DNA of 64,000 nt from contig JAPTYO010000011.1 in NCBI GenBank assembly GCA_036873135.1, positions 13,960,747-14,024,746 on the forward strand. Reading direction: 5' to 3'. This DNA is from Clarkia xantiana subsp. parviflora. Lineage: Eukaryota > Streptophyta > Magnoliopsida > Myrtales > Onagraceae. This document shows positions 48,959 to 59,411 of this stretch, piece by piece (positions within the stretch are counted from its first letter, which is position 1; each line of letters begins with the position of its first letter). The notes below the pieces were generated by a model. The model was not told where the DNA came from and ran no database searches. It saw only the letters and a program-made list of their open reading frames with translations. Both the position numbers and the translations under genes were made by a program.

Positions 48959-50590
48959 TCATGAAAATATAACGTATGGAAAACGGTCATTACCAATCCT
49001 CCACAAACCCTCATTTTCTAGGACATCTCGACCGTCAAGAATGCTCGACCAAGCCCATGAAGCACGTGCTCCCTTCCCGGCATGCATAAAGTTCGTAATG
49101 GGATAGTATATTCCTTTTAGAATTCGAGCCCAAAATGCATCTGGATCATTTTGAAGCCTCCACGCTGTCTTGGTGAGCATGGAAAGGTTGAATTTTTTTC
49201 AAATCCCGAAAACTCATTCCGCTTCGATCCTTTGGCACCGTCATTCGCGACCATTTCTTCCAATGGAGATTCCGTTCATCTCCATGTTGTCCCCACCAAA
49301 ACTTGGCGGTAAGGCTAGTAACTTCGGTACACCACCTAGCCGGAAGTTTAAAAAGCGCCATGGTATATGTTGGAATTGCCGTGATCACCGACTTGATAAG
49401 AATCTCTTTCCCAGCTTGGTTAAGGAAGAGGTTCTTCCAACCGTGAATCTTGTTGTATATACGATCACGGAGGAAGCCAAGTGCCTCTTTCTTTGACCTC
49501 CCCCAAACCGTGGGCAGCCCTAGGTACTTTCCCGCATTATCCACCCCTCGTATGCCTAATATTCCCTCCACGAGAGCTTTGGTACTTGGTCGGACATTCG
49601 ATCCAAAAAATATTCCCAACTTGTTATGGTTGATGCTTTGTCCCGATGCCCGGCTATAAGCCTCCAGAATCTCCATCAAAGACCTCGCATTTCGCTCATC
49701 GGCCTTAATGAAGAAGAGGAAGTCATCTGCAAAAAATAAGTGATGAATCCGCGGACAAGTCTGCTTAATGCTAACTCCCTGCAAAATACGTCTCTCTGAT
49801 GCATGGATGATTTGCCACGAAAGCACATCGGCAACCATTATGAATAAATACGGTGATAAAGGATCTCCCTGCCTTATTCCACGCGTTGGCCTAAAACGTT
49901 TGTCTTCTTTCCATTAACCACAATGCTGTAACCGACTTTTGTGACACATTCTTTAATCCAAGAAATCTAACGCTCACCAAACCCCAATTTTGACATCACG
50001 ACAATAGAAACCCCACTCTATTCGATCATATGCATTGTTCATGTCGATCTTGACCGCTCCTTCATCTCTTACCCTACCGTCTTTTTTACGCAAGTGATGG
50101 AACACCTCATGTGCTACAAGTATATTATCATGAATAAGCCTGCCATACACAAAAGCACTCAGGAAAGGGTAATGAGATTATGTAGAAACGGTGTCAATCT
50201 GTTAACGATGATTTTGGAAATGATTTTATAGCTGAAATTGCACAAGCTAATGGGACGAAATTGAGTAGTATTTATAGGGTTAGGCACTTTAGTGATCAAC
50301 ACAATATCGGTATAACAAAAACTAGGATGAATGTTACCCGTTTGAAGAAGGTTCTGACTTCACGAATCACGTCATGTCCGATTACATCCCAAACCTTTGA
50401 TAGAACAAACCTGAAAAACCATCTGGCCACGGGGCTTTTAAACCGCCATGTTGGAATGCAGCCGCCTTTATCTCATCAACCGCAATGGGAGCAGTCAATT
50501 GGACATTCATTTCAGTCGAAACTAGGGTCGGAACACCCTAACACGACATCCCAAGCAGCCGTCCCTTCCGTCTCAAACAAGCCCCTATAA
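48959..50590 (-). pseudogene. LINE (non-LTR) reverse transcriptase fragment
   Basis: The minus strand encodes part of a plant L1-type reverse transcriptase. The longest open piece (49838-49146) has the catalytic FADD box in HHLFFADDFLFF, then ASGQSINHNKLGIFFG, GKYLGLPTVWGRSKKEA, GWKNLFLNQAGKEILIKSV and AKFWWGQHGDERNLHWKKW. A shifted continuation (49180-48959) adds DAFWARILKGIYYP and ASWAWSSILDGRDVL of the region after the polymerase. Upstream pieces (to about 50590) with PRGIRQGDPLSPYLFI-like sequence are broken by stops. No endonuclease or poly-A tail is visible. Degenerate, and perhaps captured by the surrounding Helitron. Confidence 0.88.
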
Positions 50591-50763
50591 TACCTCTATT
50601 ACATCAACTTTGCGAGAGATTAAATGTAATTGACCAATCAGATTTATTATTTGTACATGTCAGCGGTGCGTTTTAGTATTTGTCAACACCACATTAATCT
50701 CATTGAAATTATATTATATATAGATATAGATAGATAGACAATTTACTGTATGATACTGATTGC

Positions 50764-50793
50764 TTATTATTATTATTATTATTATTATTATTT
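50764..50793. repeat. (TTA)n microsatellite
   Basis: About ten ATT triplets just left of the hAT element. Confidence 0.9.
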
Positions 50794-50811
50794 ATCTAGG
50801 TCAACACTCAT

Positions 50812-51360
50812 TAGGGGTGGCAATTCGTACTGACGTGCGTGTCAATGATCGTATCGTGCTAAGCTTACTAAACACGAACACGCACGGTAAACTTATCATG
50901 ACACGTTTTACAAACACGAACACGACACGAATATTTTTTTGCGTGTTCGTTTCGTGCTATCGTGTTGTGTAATGATATTTAGTTGTACATCTCTATACGA
51001 GATATTTCAAAAAAAAATCAAAATAACAAAATTCGTATAGCAAAAAGCTATGAATTAATATGTCAATATTCATAAGTTATTATATAGAGTTTACAACACT
51101 GAAAATTAAACTACTAATTGGAGTTTTTAAAGGTAATAAATAAGATTTGTTCAAAAAATAGTTAAAATTTAGTCTTAGTAGCACAACTTTATCGTGCTCT
51201 CGCGCGTGTCGTTTTATGATACCCAAACAAAAAATACGACATGGAAGTTATAACGTGTTGACCATGTTCGTGCTATCGTGTTAACGTTCTGCCATATGCT
51301 AACACAAACACGATTTTTTTTTCGTGTGTATTCGTGTCGTGTCACAAATTGCCAGCCCTA
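50812..51360. mobile_element. hAT MITE, 549 bp, with 8-bp target duplication
   Basis: Terminal inverted repeats are TAGGGGTGGCAATTCGTAC on the left and, complemented, TAGGGCTGGCAATTTGTGAC on the right. Flanks are ACACTCAT (50804-50811) and ATACTCAT (51361-51368), matching at 7 of 8 bases. Eight-base duplications and this terminus are typical of hAT elements. Subterminal zones are rich in 'cgtgttcgt' and 'cgtgctatcgtg' repeats, possible transposase-binding motifs. No coding capacity. Confidence 0.88.
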
Positions 51361-51368
51361 ATACTCAT

Positions 51369-52932
51369 TGTTATAATAAACAATAATGCACATGATATTT
51401 GTACAAAATGGGTAAAAAATATTTGTGACAGTTTTTTGTTATGAAAATTATATTATAAAACTATCAAAAAATCCAGTTAATTGAAAATTAGTAGTTATGT
51501 GAATTTAGTTTTAACATTTGAATATTTGGTTTTTATATTTCATGAATAGACTACATGTATTAAACACAAAAGAAAAGATTTAAGGAATATATTAGTTGTT
51601 CTCAAAATAAATATTCATTTTGAATCTTATCATATTAATATATAGTAGTACACTTTCATATAGATTAATATAATAATAATAAAATTACAGTATGATGCAC
51701 ATTACAAAGCATCACAACAATATAATCTAACATTACCTCACGTAGCTCACATTACTTGTAATCACCCATTTAAAGTAATCTCACATTATGTCTATCCAAA
51801 CACCCCTTTTTATTTTTCTGCACATACATTATTGTAAGACTCCCAAGTCCCAACACAATGAGCACATTTAGTAAATTTAACTCTGTCATATGGTATCACA
51901 GTTTAATTCCTTATTTTTTTAATAAGAGATCTCAGGTTCAAACTCCATTCGAGCTTTGAAAACAAAAGAATATTTACAACCAACATTTTACCTCTGATAA
52001 CCTGACCTAGTGAGACCAATAATTATACTAGACTCTCGTACCTAAGAAACCATGTGGAAAGAAACATCTCCTATTTTTTATTTATTTAAAGTAAGTTCTT
52101 AACAAAATGAGGAAATTGGTTGAAAGTTTAATATCTAAAAAACTATCTGACATAATTCCTCATATTTGTGTAACCTAGTGCATGTCCACACTACTCACAA
52201 ATAGTCACAACTATTAAATTTACTATTTACTTATAGACTTAATAATTTTACCAATATTGCAACTAAATTCTTAAATGAATATATATGTACATTATTACCA
52301 CATTCATATTTTTGGGTTGATAGGGGTATACTCATAACCTTATCAATTCAGTGAACCAGTTTGAACTGATTTGACTTTCTGAATGAATTTGACACAATTT
52401 TTTTTTGTGAAGTAGTTTGTTCTTGTTTCGAAATTGGTTCACACTGATTCCCAATTGGTTCAAAAATCAACCAACGTCCTTAGATACTTTCAGAGATTTC
52501 CGTGCGATAGCATAACTCAACATTTCTAGTGAACACTTGTCATCCACGCAACACATCAATCAATATATGCACATGACTTGTTATGTGTTTCCACCCCGTG
52601 TGACTTTATTATTGCATATCTTTAAACTCTCAAATGAGAAAACGCATTGTTTTATTTAAGGCGCGAGTAACACCACTAAATAACACTAGTGCTAAAGTTA
52701 TAATTAACCACTACAATGAATTATTAGAATCCCCACACACACATATATATATATATATATATTTATCCCTAAGTCGAGAACACCCTCTATAGTAACACTT
52801 GTCATGGACCTGAAGTTTTAGAAAAGGTTTATCAAAATAATTATATCCACATATTCGAGGTTGCATCAACCTTCTTCATGCCCAATGACGTTCTTGATAG
52901 TCTGCACTCACACTGCGTATACTGGCAATATA
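51369..52932. other. AT-rich intergenic DNA
   Basis: No gene. 'ttggtatcacagtttaattc' near 51892 recalls a copia primer site but lacks the expected context. A short TA run lies at 52745-52760. Confidence 0.45.
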
Positions 52933-52937
52933 TATAT

Positions 52938-53795
52938 TGTTAGGATCCGAGATCTGGGTCAAAGGATGATCGGCTCAAATCCCGTTCCTCACTGGAGATG
53001 TAAATGATCTGATGTCTTCGGGTTGCTCTGCCTCGTCTTGCGTCCTTCCTTCCTTCCTTCCTTCCTTCCTTCCTTCCTTCCTTCCTGCAGAAGGGGCAAT
53101 ACCAGACACAGAGAGGGGGGGTGGTGCCTGGTGAACCCTCTCCGATGCCTAAGTCAGTATCGTTTTTAGAGAGATAAACTTAGAGAGATGTCAGAGCAAA
53201 ATAATCCAAATTGCCCAGATCCCTTAATGAATTGTGAAGGTGGGGTATTTATAGGCAACGGTGTCATTAAGGTGGCTTAATGACATCGTTAACCTTTAAA
53301 CACAATTAATTAACCTTTAAGCGCATAATTAAGACCTTAGGATACGGAGAAGGTAGGCGGAGTGGACCGAGTGTGGGAGTCCAAAAATGGTGCCGGGGCC
53401 TTTGGGGGAGGAGAAATCCGACACCCAAGGGTAGGGGTTGGGTGAGGGCACCCAACCCCTCCTAGGGAGGATGGGGTTGGCCAACCCCATCCCTCCTAGG
53501 AGAGATCGGGTTGGCCGACCCGATCTCTCCTAGGAGAGATCGGGTTGGTCCACCCGATCTCCCCTAGGAGAGATCGGGTTGGCTGACCCGATCTCTCCTA
53601 GGGGAGGTCGGGTGTGGCCACCCAACCTCACCTAGGTGAGTTTGCCTCGGCCGGACGAGCTCTCCGGCCTCGTCCGAGCCGTTGATGTTTTCGCGAAGTG
53701 TTCGGGTTTGAAGTTTCGATTTACAATCGTTAATGGGACGATAAAAATACAACGGTTTGGAAGTCAACGGGTTCAAATTGGGCGTATATCCATCA
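52938..53795 (-). repeat. 3' LTR of the large gypsy element
   Basis: 858 bp; on the minus strand TGATGGATATACGCC...GGATCCTAACA. Contains a (CCTT)n run at 53047-53085, a TATA box (minus strand, near 53250) and a palindrome array in U3. Confidence 0.95.
53462..53636. repeat. Array of five palindromic units in U3 of the LTR
   Basis: Between CCTAGG sites lie five units of about 30 bp, each a near-perfect palindrome, e.g. GAGATCGGG-TTGGCCGA-CCCGATCTC. CCTAGG and its surroundings are themselves palindromic, so alternate hairpins can form. The other LTR has six units. Confidence 0.9.
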
Positions 53796-53808
53796 CATGC
53801 CCCCGAGT
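53796..53808 (-). other. Polypurine tract of the large gypsy element
   Basis: On the minus strand ACTCGGGGGCATG, directly before the 3' LTR start TGATGG. Confidence 0.85.
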
Positions 53809-55252
53809 CAACCAATGGCTTAACCCTTGATTGACTCTATTTCAGGATGGTATGATACGCGCAATTTGAAACCGGGGTTTTACCTTTCGTCTGAACATTT
53901 GCTTACTCATGGGTGCGTGTCTCCGACCCTGCCCCCTGCCTTATGAGATAGAGGAGTTGTAAACGTTAGAGTAGCACAGACGTGTGCCTAAGCACGCGTC
54001 CGTCTGAGGTGGGAGTAATAAATCTATCTTTGCTACCGGCGTATACTTAAAAAATTCACACTCGCATAGGGGCGTAATACAAATGCAACTAATTAACCTA
54101 CGCTTCCAATTCGTGCCGGGATTCTATCTAAGTGAGGAAAAATTTAATTTTGGCCAAATTTTTTTCCTAAGTATGGAATTTTCAAGAATAAACTTAACTT
54201 GATAATTTTTCTAAGTATGGAGATATACTTAGCCATAGTTGAAAGGGATAAAAATGATGGTTTTTCCTTGGCCCTTAGATCTCATTTAAAGATAGATGGA
54301 GGGTGGTGATTAAAACCCTTTAAAAAACCCTATCATCTTTTCAATATAGAGGAGAGTTAGAAAAATACCTTAGGGAGTCACCATAGCCACCATCTTCCCT
54401 CTTCACTCACCCTTGGAGAGCAAGAAAAAATTGAGAGCACCCCCAAGGTAAGGGCCGGCCAGAATTCCGGCGAGAGACACGAAATTCCGGCCAGCAACTC
54501 CGGCGGGAGGAGACCACCAGCACGGGACGGAGCCGGCTAGTGGATTGGCGGCTCGAGACGGCGACGTGGAGGCGGGACGGACCGGCAGACCTGGGCGACG
54601 TCGAAGCTACTGCTGACGGAGGCGAAGCCTGGTCCGACACGGGCGGTCGACGACGAGGGAAGTAAGCTCCGGCGCGGCGTGAGACGTCTTCCAGCAACGG
54701 CGGGGCGAACGGAATCACCTCCGGCGACGACAAGGTCCAAGCTCCGGCGAGGGGCTGATTCTCGGGGGTCTCCAAATTCGAAATTCGAAACCGTTTATCA
54801 CATCGGGTCGGGTTTTCCGAAGGTCCGCTCTTTTCCTTTCCGTTACCGCATAAAACGTTGAATTTTGAATCGTTGATACTTGATTGCCGATGCTTGATTG
54901 CCGACGTTTGATTGAAAGTGGAATTGCCGTGGATAACCGTCGATAGTTGTGGATTTGGGGAAAAATTTTGCCGGTTGTCCGGATATAGTTTTTTGTCCGA
55001 TTGGACCATCCCGGTCTTGAATTTGATGTCGTACTGCCGTTGGTGTGTTAATCTTTGTTGGAGGGTATAACGGTAATTTTGCCCAAAACCCGACTTTAGG
55101 CTCGGATAAAATTATTCGATTTGGTTGTCGTGGTGTCCTTGGTTCATGTTGACTATCTTTGCTGGGTGTCTTTGGATCTTTGGTTGTTGTCTTTGGTCGG
55201 GTGTCTGAGTATTTCCGGTTCTTCGGAAATTTTTCTTGTCCTGATATTCGTC
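53809..55252. other. Element 3' non-coding region; promoter and leader of the antisense gene
   Basis: No Gag or Pol sequence. 54280-54430, with A/T-rich stretches and 'gagagcaagaaaaaattgag', probably holds the plus-strand promoter and leader; 'cccaaggtaaggg' near 54450 looks like a leader intron donor. The 200-codon minus-strand frame at 55009-54407 is compositionally odd (Arg/Ser/Pro), and I treat it as non-coding. Confidence 0.45.
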
Positions 55253-57724
55253 ATGTCGTGGCAGGTACTGTATTCCTGGTGGTGTCCGCGCACACAGACT
55301 CTACAGAGGCGTCGCATCCTCCGAAGGATGAGTGAGTTCCTTTTCTATTCTTTTTTGGTTGCATTACTTCCTTTCCTATCGCTAGCTTAGTATCGTGATC
55401 TTCGTTGGGGTGTTAGTCGAAACTTGATTCGAACTTTGGGATTTCCTGCTACCTTTGCCTTAGGTTTCGCTACCCTGTCGGAGAACCATCTCACTAGGTC
55501 TGATTACAATGAGCATGTTACCCTAGGAGATATCTGTCCCCTAGATGAGCCTCTGTATCCTTTTCTCCCCTCCTTGGGGAATGCTCGCGAGACGGTGACG
55601 GAGCCTCCTAGAGGGAAGGTCGCCGTGTACCCCTCCCAGATTCGATTTGGGTTGAGGCTGCCTTATTGTGATGACCTCATAGAGTTGAGCAGGTTCTTCA
55701 GGATTTCTCCTGTGAACCTTGCCCCCAGTGCCCTTCGTGTCTGGGTGGGCTTCCGGGTGCTGTGCCATTGGTACTCCTGGAAGTACTCCCTCGTTCTGTT
55801 CCGATGTTTCTATCGGTTCCAATACCAGACGAAGGTGGGGTTTGCGAGTTTCGTAACTCGCCATCCGACCTTCAAGGATCCCCGATTTGCTGATTTCGGG
55901 TTGAGTGGGGTCGAGTGGGATACCTCTCTCCGCTTCGTGGCCCGGAGTGACAACTCGGCCAGTCACTGGGCTAAGCATTACTTCTTCATTACAGATCGAT
56001 ACGTCACTTGGTCGGTCTTGAATGAGGATCGGTCCGATGGTTGGCCTGCTTTCGGGGAGTTCTCTTCAGTTGATTTAGAGACTATGAAGATCATTCATGA
56101 GAGCAACAGGACTCGGTCATACTGCCCCGTGTCCTTAGTGACTGAGACGGATCTTTACGAGGCCGGGATCAGTTTGACTCCTGACTCCGGGGGTTCGGTA
56201 TGTCACTTGGTCTTCCCATCTTTATTTACCTTCTGCTCTTCCTTTGTAGGTTGGTTTCATGGAAAAACCTATAACGTGCAGGGAGCCCCTGTTGATCTGA
56301 GCAAGAGGAAGGCTTCTTCTAGTTCCACTCTGAAGAAATCCCCCCTGCCTGGGAAGAAGGCTGGGGCCTCTGGTATGCTTCCTCCTATTTGCTTCTTTAT
56401 GGTATAACTTGTGTTTTTCTTATCTTGTTTTTCTTACATTGCTAGGGCGCTCCCCCTTGGTGACCGAGAGGGTCGTCTCCGTAGGCAGAGATTCTGGACC
56501 TTCCAAATCCAAACCGCGGAGACCTGATTCTGAGGCCGGGGCCTCGGCTGCTAAGAGGAAGAAAGCTGCGGATCCTGCTTCGCCTACTGCTCGTCCTCCG
56601 ACCCTTTCTCGTGACAAGGAGATGGTGGTCGAAGAGGTGCCTTCCTTGGCTGACAAAGGGAAGCGACCTGTTGGTGGTGGTTCTCATGCCCCCCAGCCGA
56701 GGGCACGGTCCTCAGGTATGATCTCTACCTTGTTACTGATTCTTCTATGTTTATATTTTCCTTTTGACTTGCTTCGCTCTTGTAGGCGGGCCTCCGACTT
56801 TAAGTCGGAAGGATTTCGCACGTCTTACTGATGAAGATGTTATTGGGTCTGAGTGGACTCCTTTCGCTGGTCTGAAGGAGTTCCACCTCGATAGCACCTC
56901 CTCTTTGCGGACTCCTGAGGTTGGCGTCCGCGTACTCCGCGGCGCCATCCCCCCTGGCGATCGTGTTGCTCCGCCTAAGTCTCCTGGGGAGACTCGGCGC
57001 TTTGTTCAGGGTGTACTTTTTCGTTATGCTCCTGTGAGTTGTTCCTTGCTTTCCTCTTATTACTTTCATAATGACTGTCTTTCGGTTACTCATCCCTTAT
57101 TTGAATTGTTAGGGTATGTCTGACATGGTGAACGTGTCCTCGCTCGTGCTCGAGTTATCTGACGAGAAGAAGACCCTTGAGGACAGCCAGGTCTCTCTCA
57201 AGGTGGAGCTCACCACTGCTGTTGAGAAGGCGCGTTTATCTGATTTGAGGATGCAGGAGCTCCAGGACCAAGTGTCCTTGCTTGAGACTACTGTGGGCAG
57301 TTTACGCCGGGAAGCTGAGGTTGCAGCGTCGCTCCATTCTGAGGAGTTGCGGAAGTTGGAGGCTAAGTGTCGGGCAGAGGAGAGGACCGTCGCAGTGTCT
57401 GAGTACAAGGCTTCCTCTGCCTTCACTGCCGATTATAGCGCGCGTCTCACTCAGGAGATGAACCAGTTTGGTGAGTATCTGGTTGATCACATTTTCCGCA
57501 TTGATCCTCAGTTCCCAGTTGGTGACCTTGGTGACTTCGGGCCATACGCCACTGGCTACATGGCTGTTCTGAGGGGTCAGGCTGCTGTTGCAGACGAGCC
57601 TGCTCCTGCCCAGGTGGATGCTACACCAGTGGAGATTGGTACCTCAGACTCCTCCTCTTCATCCATCTCTGCCGGTGGTTCAGCTTCAGGGGGTGAGGGT
57701 GACTCTCCCGAAGGTTCTGATTGA
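55253..57724 (+). CDS. Antisense spliced gene inside the large gypsy element, Transposase_28-like
   Basis: Opposite in strand to gag. The model begins with a short exon at ATGTCGTGGCAG (55253) and a main exon from about 55390 or 55436 to about 56197. It continues with 56249-56372, 56444-56715, 56786-57031 and a last exon from 57114 to the stop at 57722-57724. Borders are GT-AG and the frame stays open, unlike its relative at 13.3-16.1 kb. The first part is a globular domain (YPSQIRFGLRLPYC, APSALRVWVGFRVL, WAKHYFFITDR) aligning with the same positions of that relative and resembling PF04195. A Lys/Ser/Pro-rich region follows (KRKASSSSTLKKS, KSKPRRPDS, AKRKKAA), possibly nuclear-targeting. The end is a coiled coil (LVLELSDEKKTLEDSQ, LRMQELQDQVSLLE) with an acidic Ser-rich tail (GEGDSPEGSD). 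The first junctions are uncertain. Function unknown. Confidence 0.72.
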
Positions 57725-58089
57725 TGTGTTTACATCATGCTATCTTTGTATATATAACTGCACTCCTTCTCCCCTTTAATGGGTTGAGTGTCTTTTGAGA
57801 TTGTGGTGGTGTTTGTTGTTACTTTCCTTTGCCGCATTGTGTTGTTGACTACGTGGTTCACTTGCCTTTACATTAATGCTTCTCATGCTTTTGTATGTAT
57901 CCCTTTGGTTATGGACTCTTCTCTTGATGTGTTTCCTTTACTTATCCTTCTTTCGTGTTTTCCTTCATGTCATACCTGCTATTTCATCAAGAAAAAACAT
58001 TATGTGTTCCTCATATCACTTTACTTTGAGATTATTTTCTCATTGGATCCTTCTGAGCATGGTGCGATGATCTCTTCTGATACCCTTTA
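57725..58089. other. Non-coding spacer after the antisense gene
   Basis: T-rich sequence, likely the 3' UTR of the antisense gene. The open frames are hydrophobic products of T-richness and are not supported as genes. Confidence 0.45.
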
Positions 58090-59140
58090 AATGGTATATA
58101 TGGTACTGTTAGACCAAAGATACGCTCTTGGTGGGCGTCGAATTTGATCACGAGACAGGCTCTCGGAGGGCACTTAACGTTTCACAGGATAGGCTCCCGG
58201 AGGGCACAGGTTAAACCAAAGATACGCTCTTGGTTGGCGTCGAAACTATTCGCGAGACAGGCTCTCGGAGGGCACTTAACGTTTCACAGGATAGGCTCCT
58301 GGAGGGCACAGGTTAGGCCAGAGATATACTCTTGGTTGGTGTCGATAACTGTTCACGAGACAGGCTCCCGGAGGGCGCTTAACGTTTCACAGGATAGGCT
58401 CCCGGAGGGCACAGGTTAAACCAAAGATACGCTCTTGGTTGGCGTCGAAACTGTTCGCGAGACAGGCTCTCGGAGGGCGCTTAACGTTTCACAGGATAGG
58501 CTCCTGGAGGGCGCAGATTAGACCAAAGATACGCTCCTGGTTGGCGTCGAAAACTGTTCACGAGACAGGCTCTCGGAGGGCGCTTAACGTTTCACAGGAT
58601 AGGCTCCCGGAGGGCTCAGGTTAGACCAAAGATACGCTCCTGGTGGGCGTCGAAGCTGGTAGTTTGAAATCTACCTCAAGATACGCTCTTGGGGGCGTCG
58701 AATCTGGTAGTGTTTTTTCTACCTCAAGATACGCTCTTGGTGGCGTCGAATCTGGTAGGTTGCAAATCTACCTCAAGATACGCTCCTGGGGGCGTCGAAA
58801 TTCGTAGTTTTTGGAAACCACTCTCAAGATACGCTCTTGGTGCGTCGAAGGTCGTAGTGTAATAACTACTCTCAAGATACGCTCTTGGGGGCGTCGATAT
58901 TCGTAGTATGAACACTACTCTCAAGATACGCTCTTGGGGGCGTCGAAGTTCGTGGTTTTTGGAAACCACTCTCAAGATACGCTCTTGGGGGCGTCGAGGG
59001 TCGTAGTATGAATACTACTCTCAAGATACGCTCTTGGGGGCGTCGAAGGTCGTAGTATGGATACTACTCTCAAGATACGCTCTTGGGGGCGTCGAAGGTC
59101 GTAGTATGAATACTACTCTCAAGATACGCTCTTGGGGGCG
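58090..59140. repeat. Two tandem arrays sharing an 'agatacgctc' core
   Basis: 58110-58650: about five copies of a unit of roughly 103 bp with 'gagacaggctctcggagggc', 'ttaacgtttcacaggatagg' and 'ccaaagatacgctctt'. 58670-59140: about nine copies of a roughly 50-57 bp unit with 'ctctcaagatacgctcttgg' and 'gggcgtcgaa'. The second unit looks like a shortened form of the first. The arrays separate the convergent gag-protease-gag frame and the antisense gene, whose 3' ends both point at them. Confidence 0.9.
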
Positions 59141-59411
59141 TCGAAACTGTTGTTGACTTGAAGTCATATCTGTGTAAGGATAACATCATGATTATATCAT
59201 CACATTCATTGGAAAGTGCCTTTGAAGGAAAACTTACTCTCTTGAGAGTGTTCATGTTTTCTGTACATGTGGGGTGCCTTGGGTGGGTCAAGACACCCTT
59301 TGGAGGAAAATAAAGATAGTTGTAGAGTTGGAGGAACTTCGTGAGTTCTCCTTCTCAAAAGTTGTTTTAAAAGCTTGGAAAGCTTGAACATGTAAAGTGC
59401 TAGATATGAAA

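Larger units (their letters stand above)
46888..50738 (-). mobile_element. Probable non-autonomous Helitron carrying a LINE fragment
   Basis: On the minus strand the 3' end reads CCGCGCAAAGCGCGG, a perfect stem-loop, then nine bases and CTAG followed by T (positions 46914-46888). A hairpin about ten bases before CTRR-T is the hallmark of Helitron 3' termini. The proposed 5' end, near 50734-50738, starts TCTATCTATATC and is followed by 'aatctgattggtcaattaca', a pattern common just inside plant Helitron 5' ends. No Rep/helicase is present. A LINE fragment and a TA microsatellite lie inside. The 3' end is strong; the 5' end is tentative. Confidence 0.55.

Noticed and set aside
51885..51905. 'atggtatcacagttt' considered as a copia primer-binding site
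   Set aside because: It departs from TGGTATCAGAGC and no LTR end or gag flanks it.
54407..55009. 200-codon minus-strand frame in the large element
   Set aside because: Arg/Ser/Pro-biased, lies over the probable leader of the plus-strand antisense gene and matches no Gag or Pol motif.
58090..59140. Regular repeats that look like a CRISPR array
   Set aside because: Spacers between repeats are themselves repeated, there are no cas genes, and the context is a plant retrotransposon.
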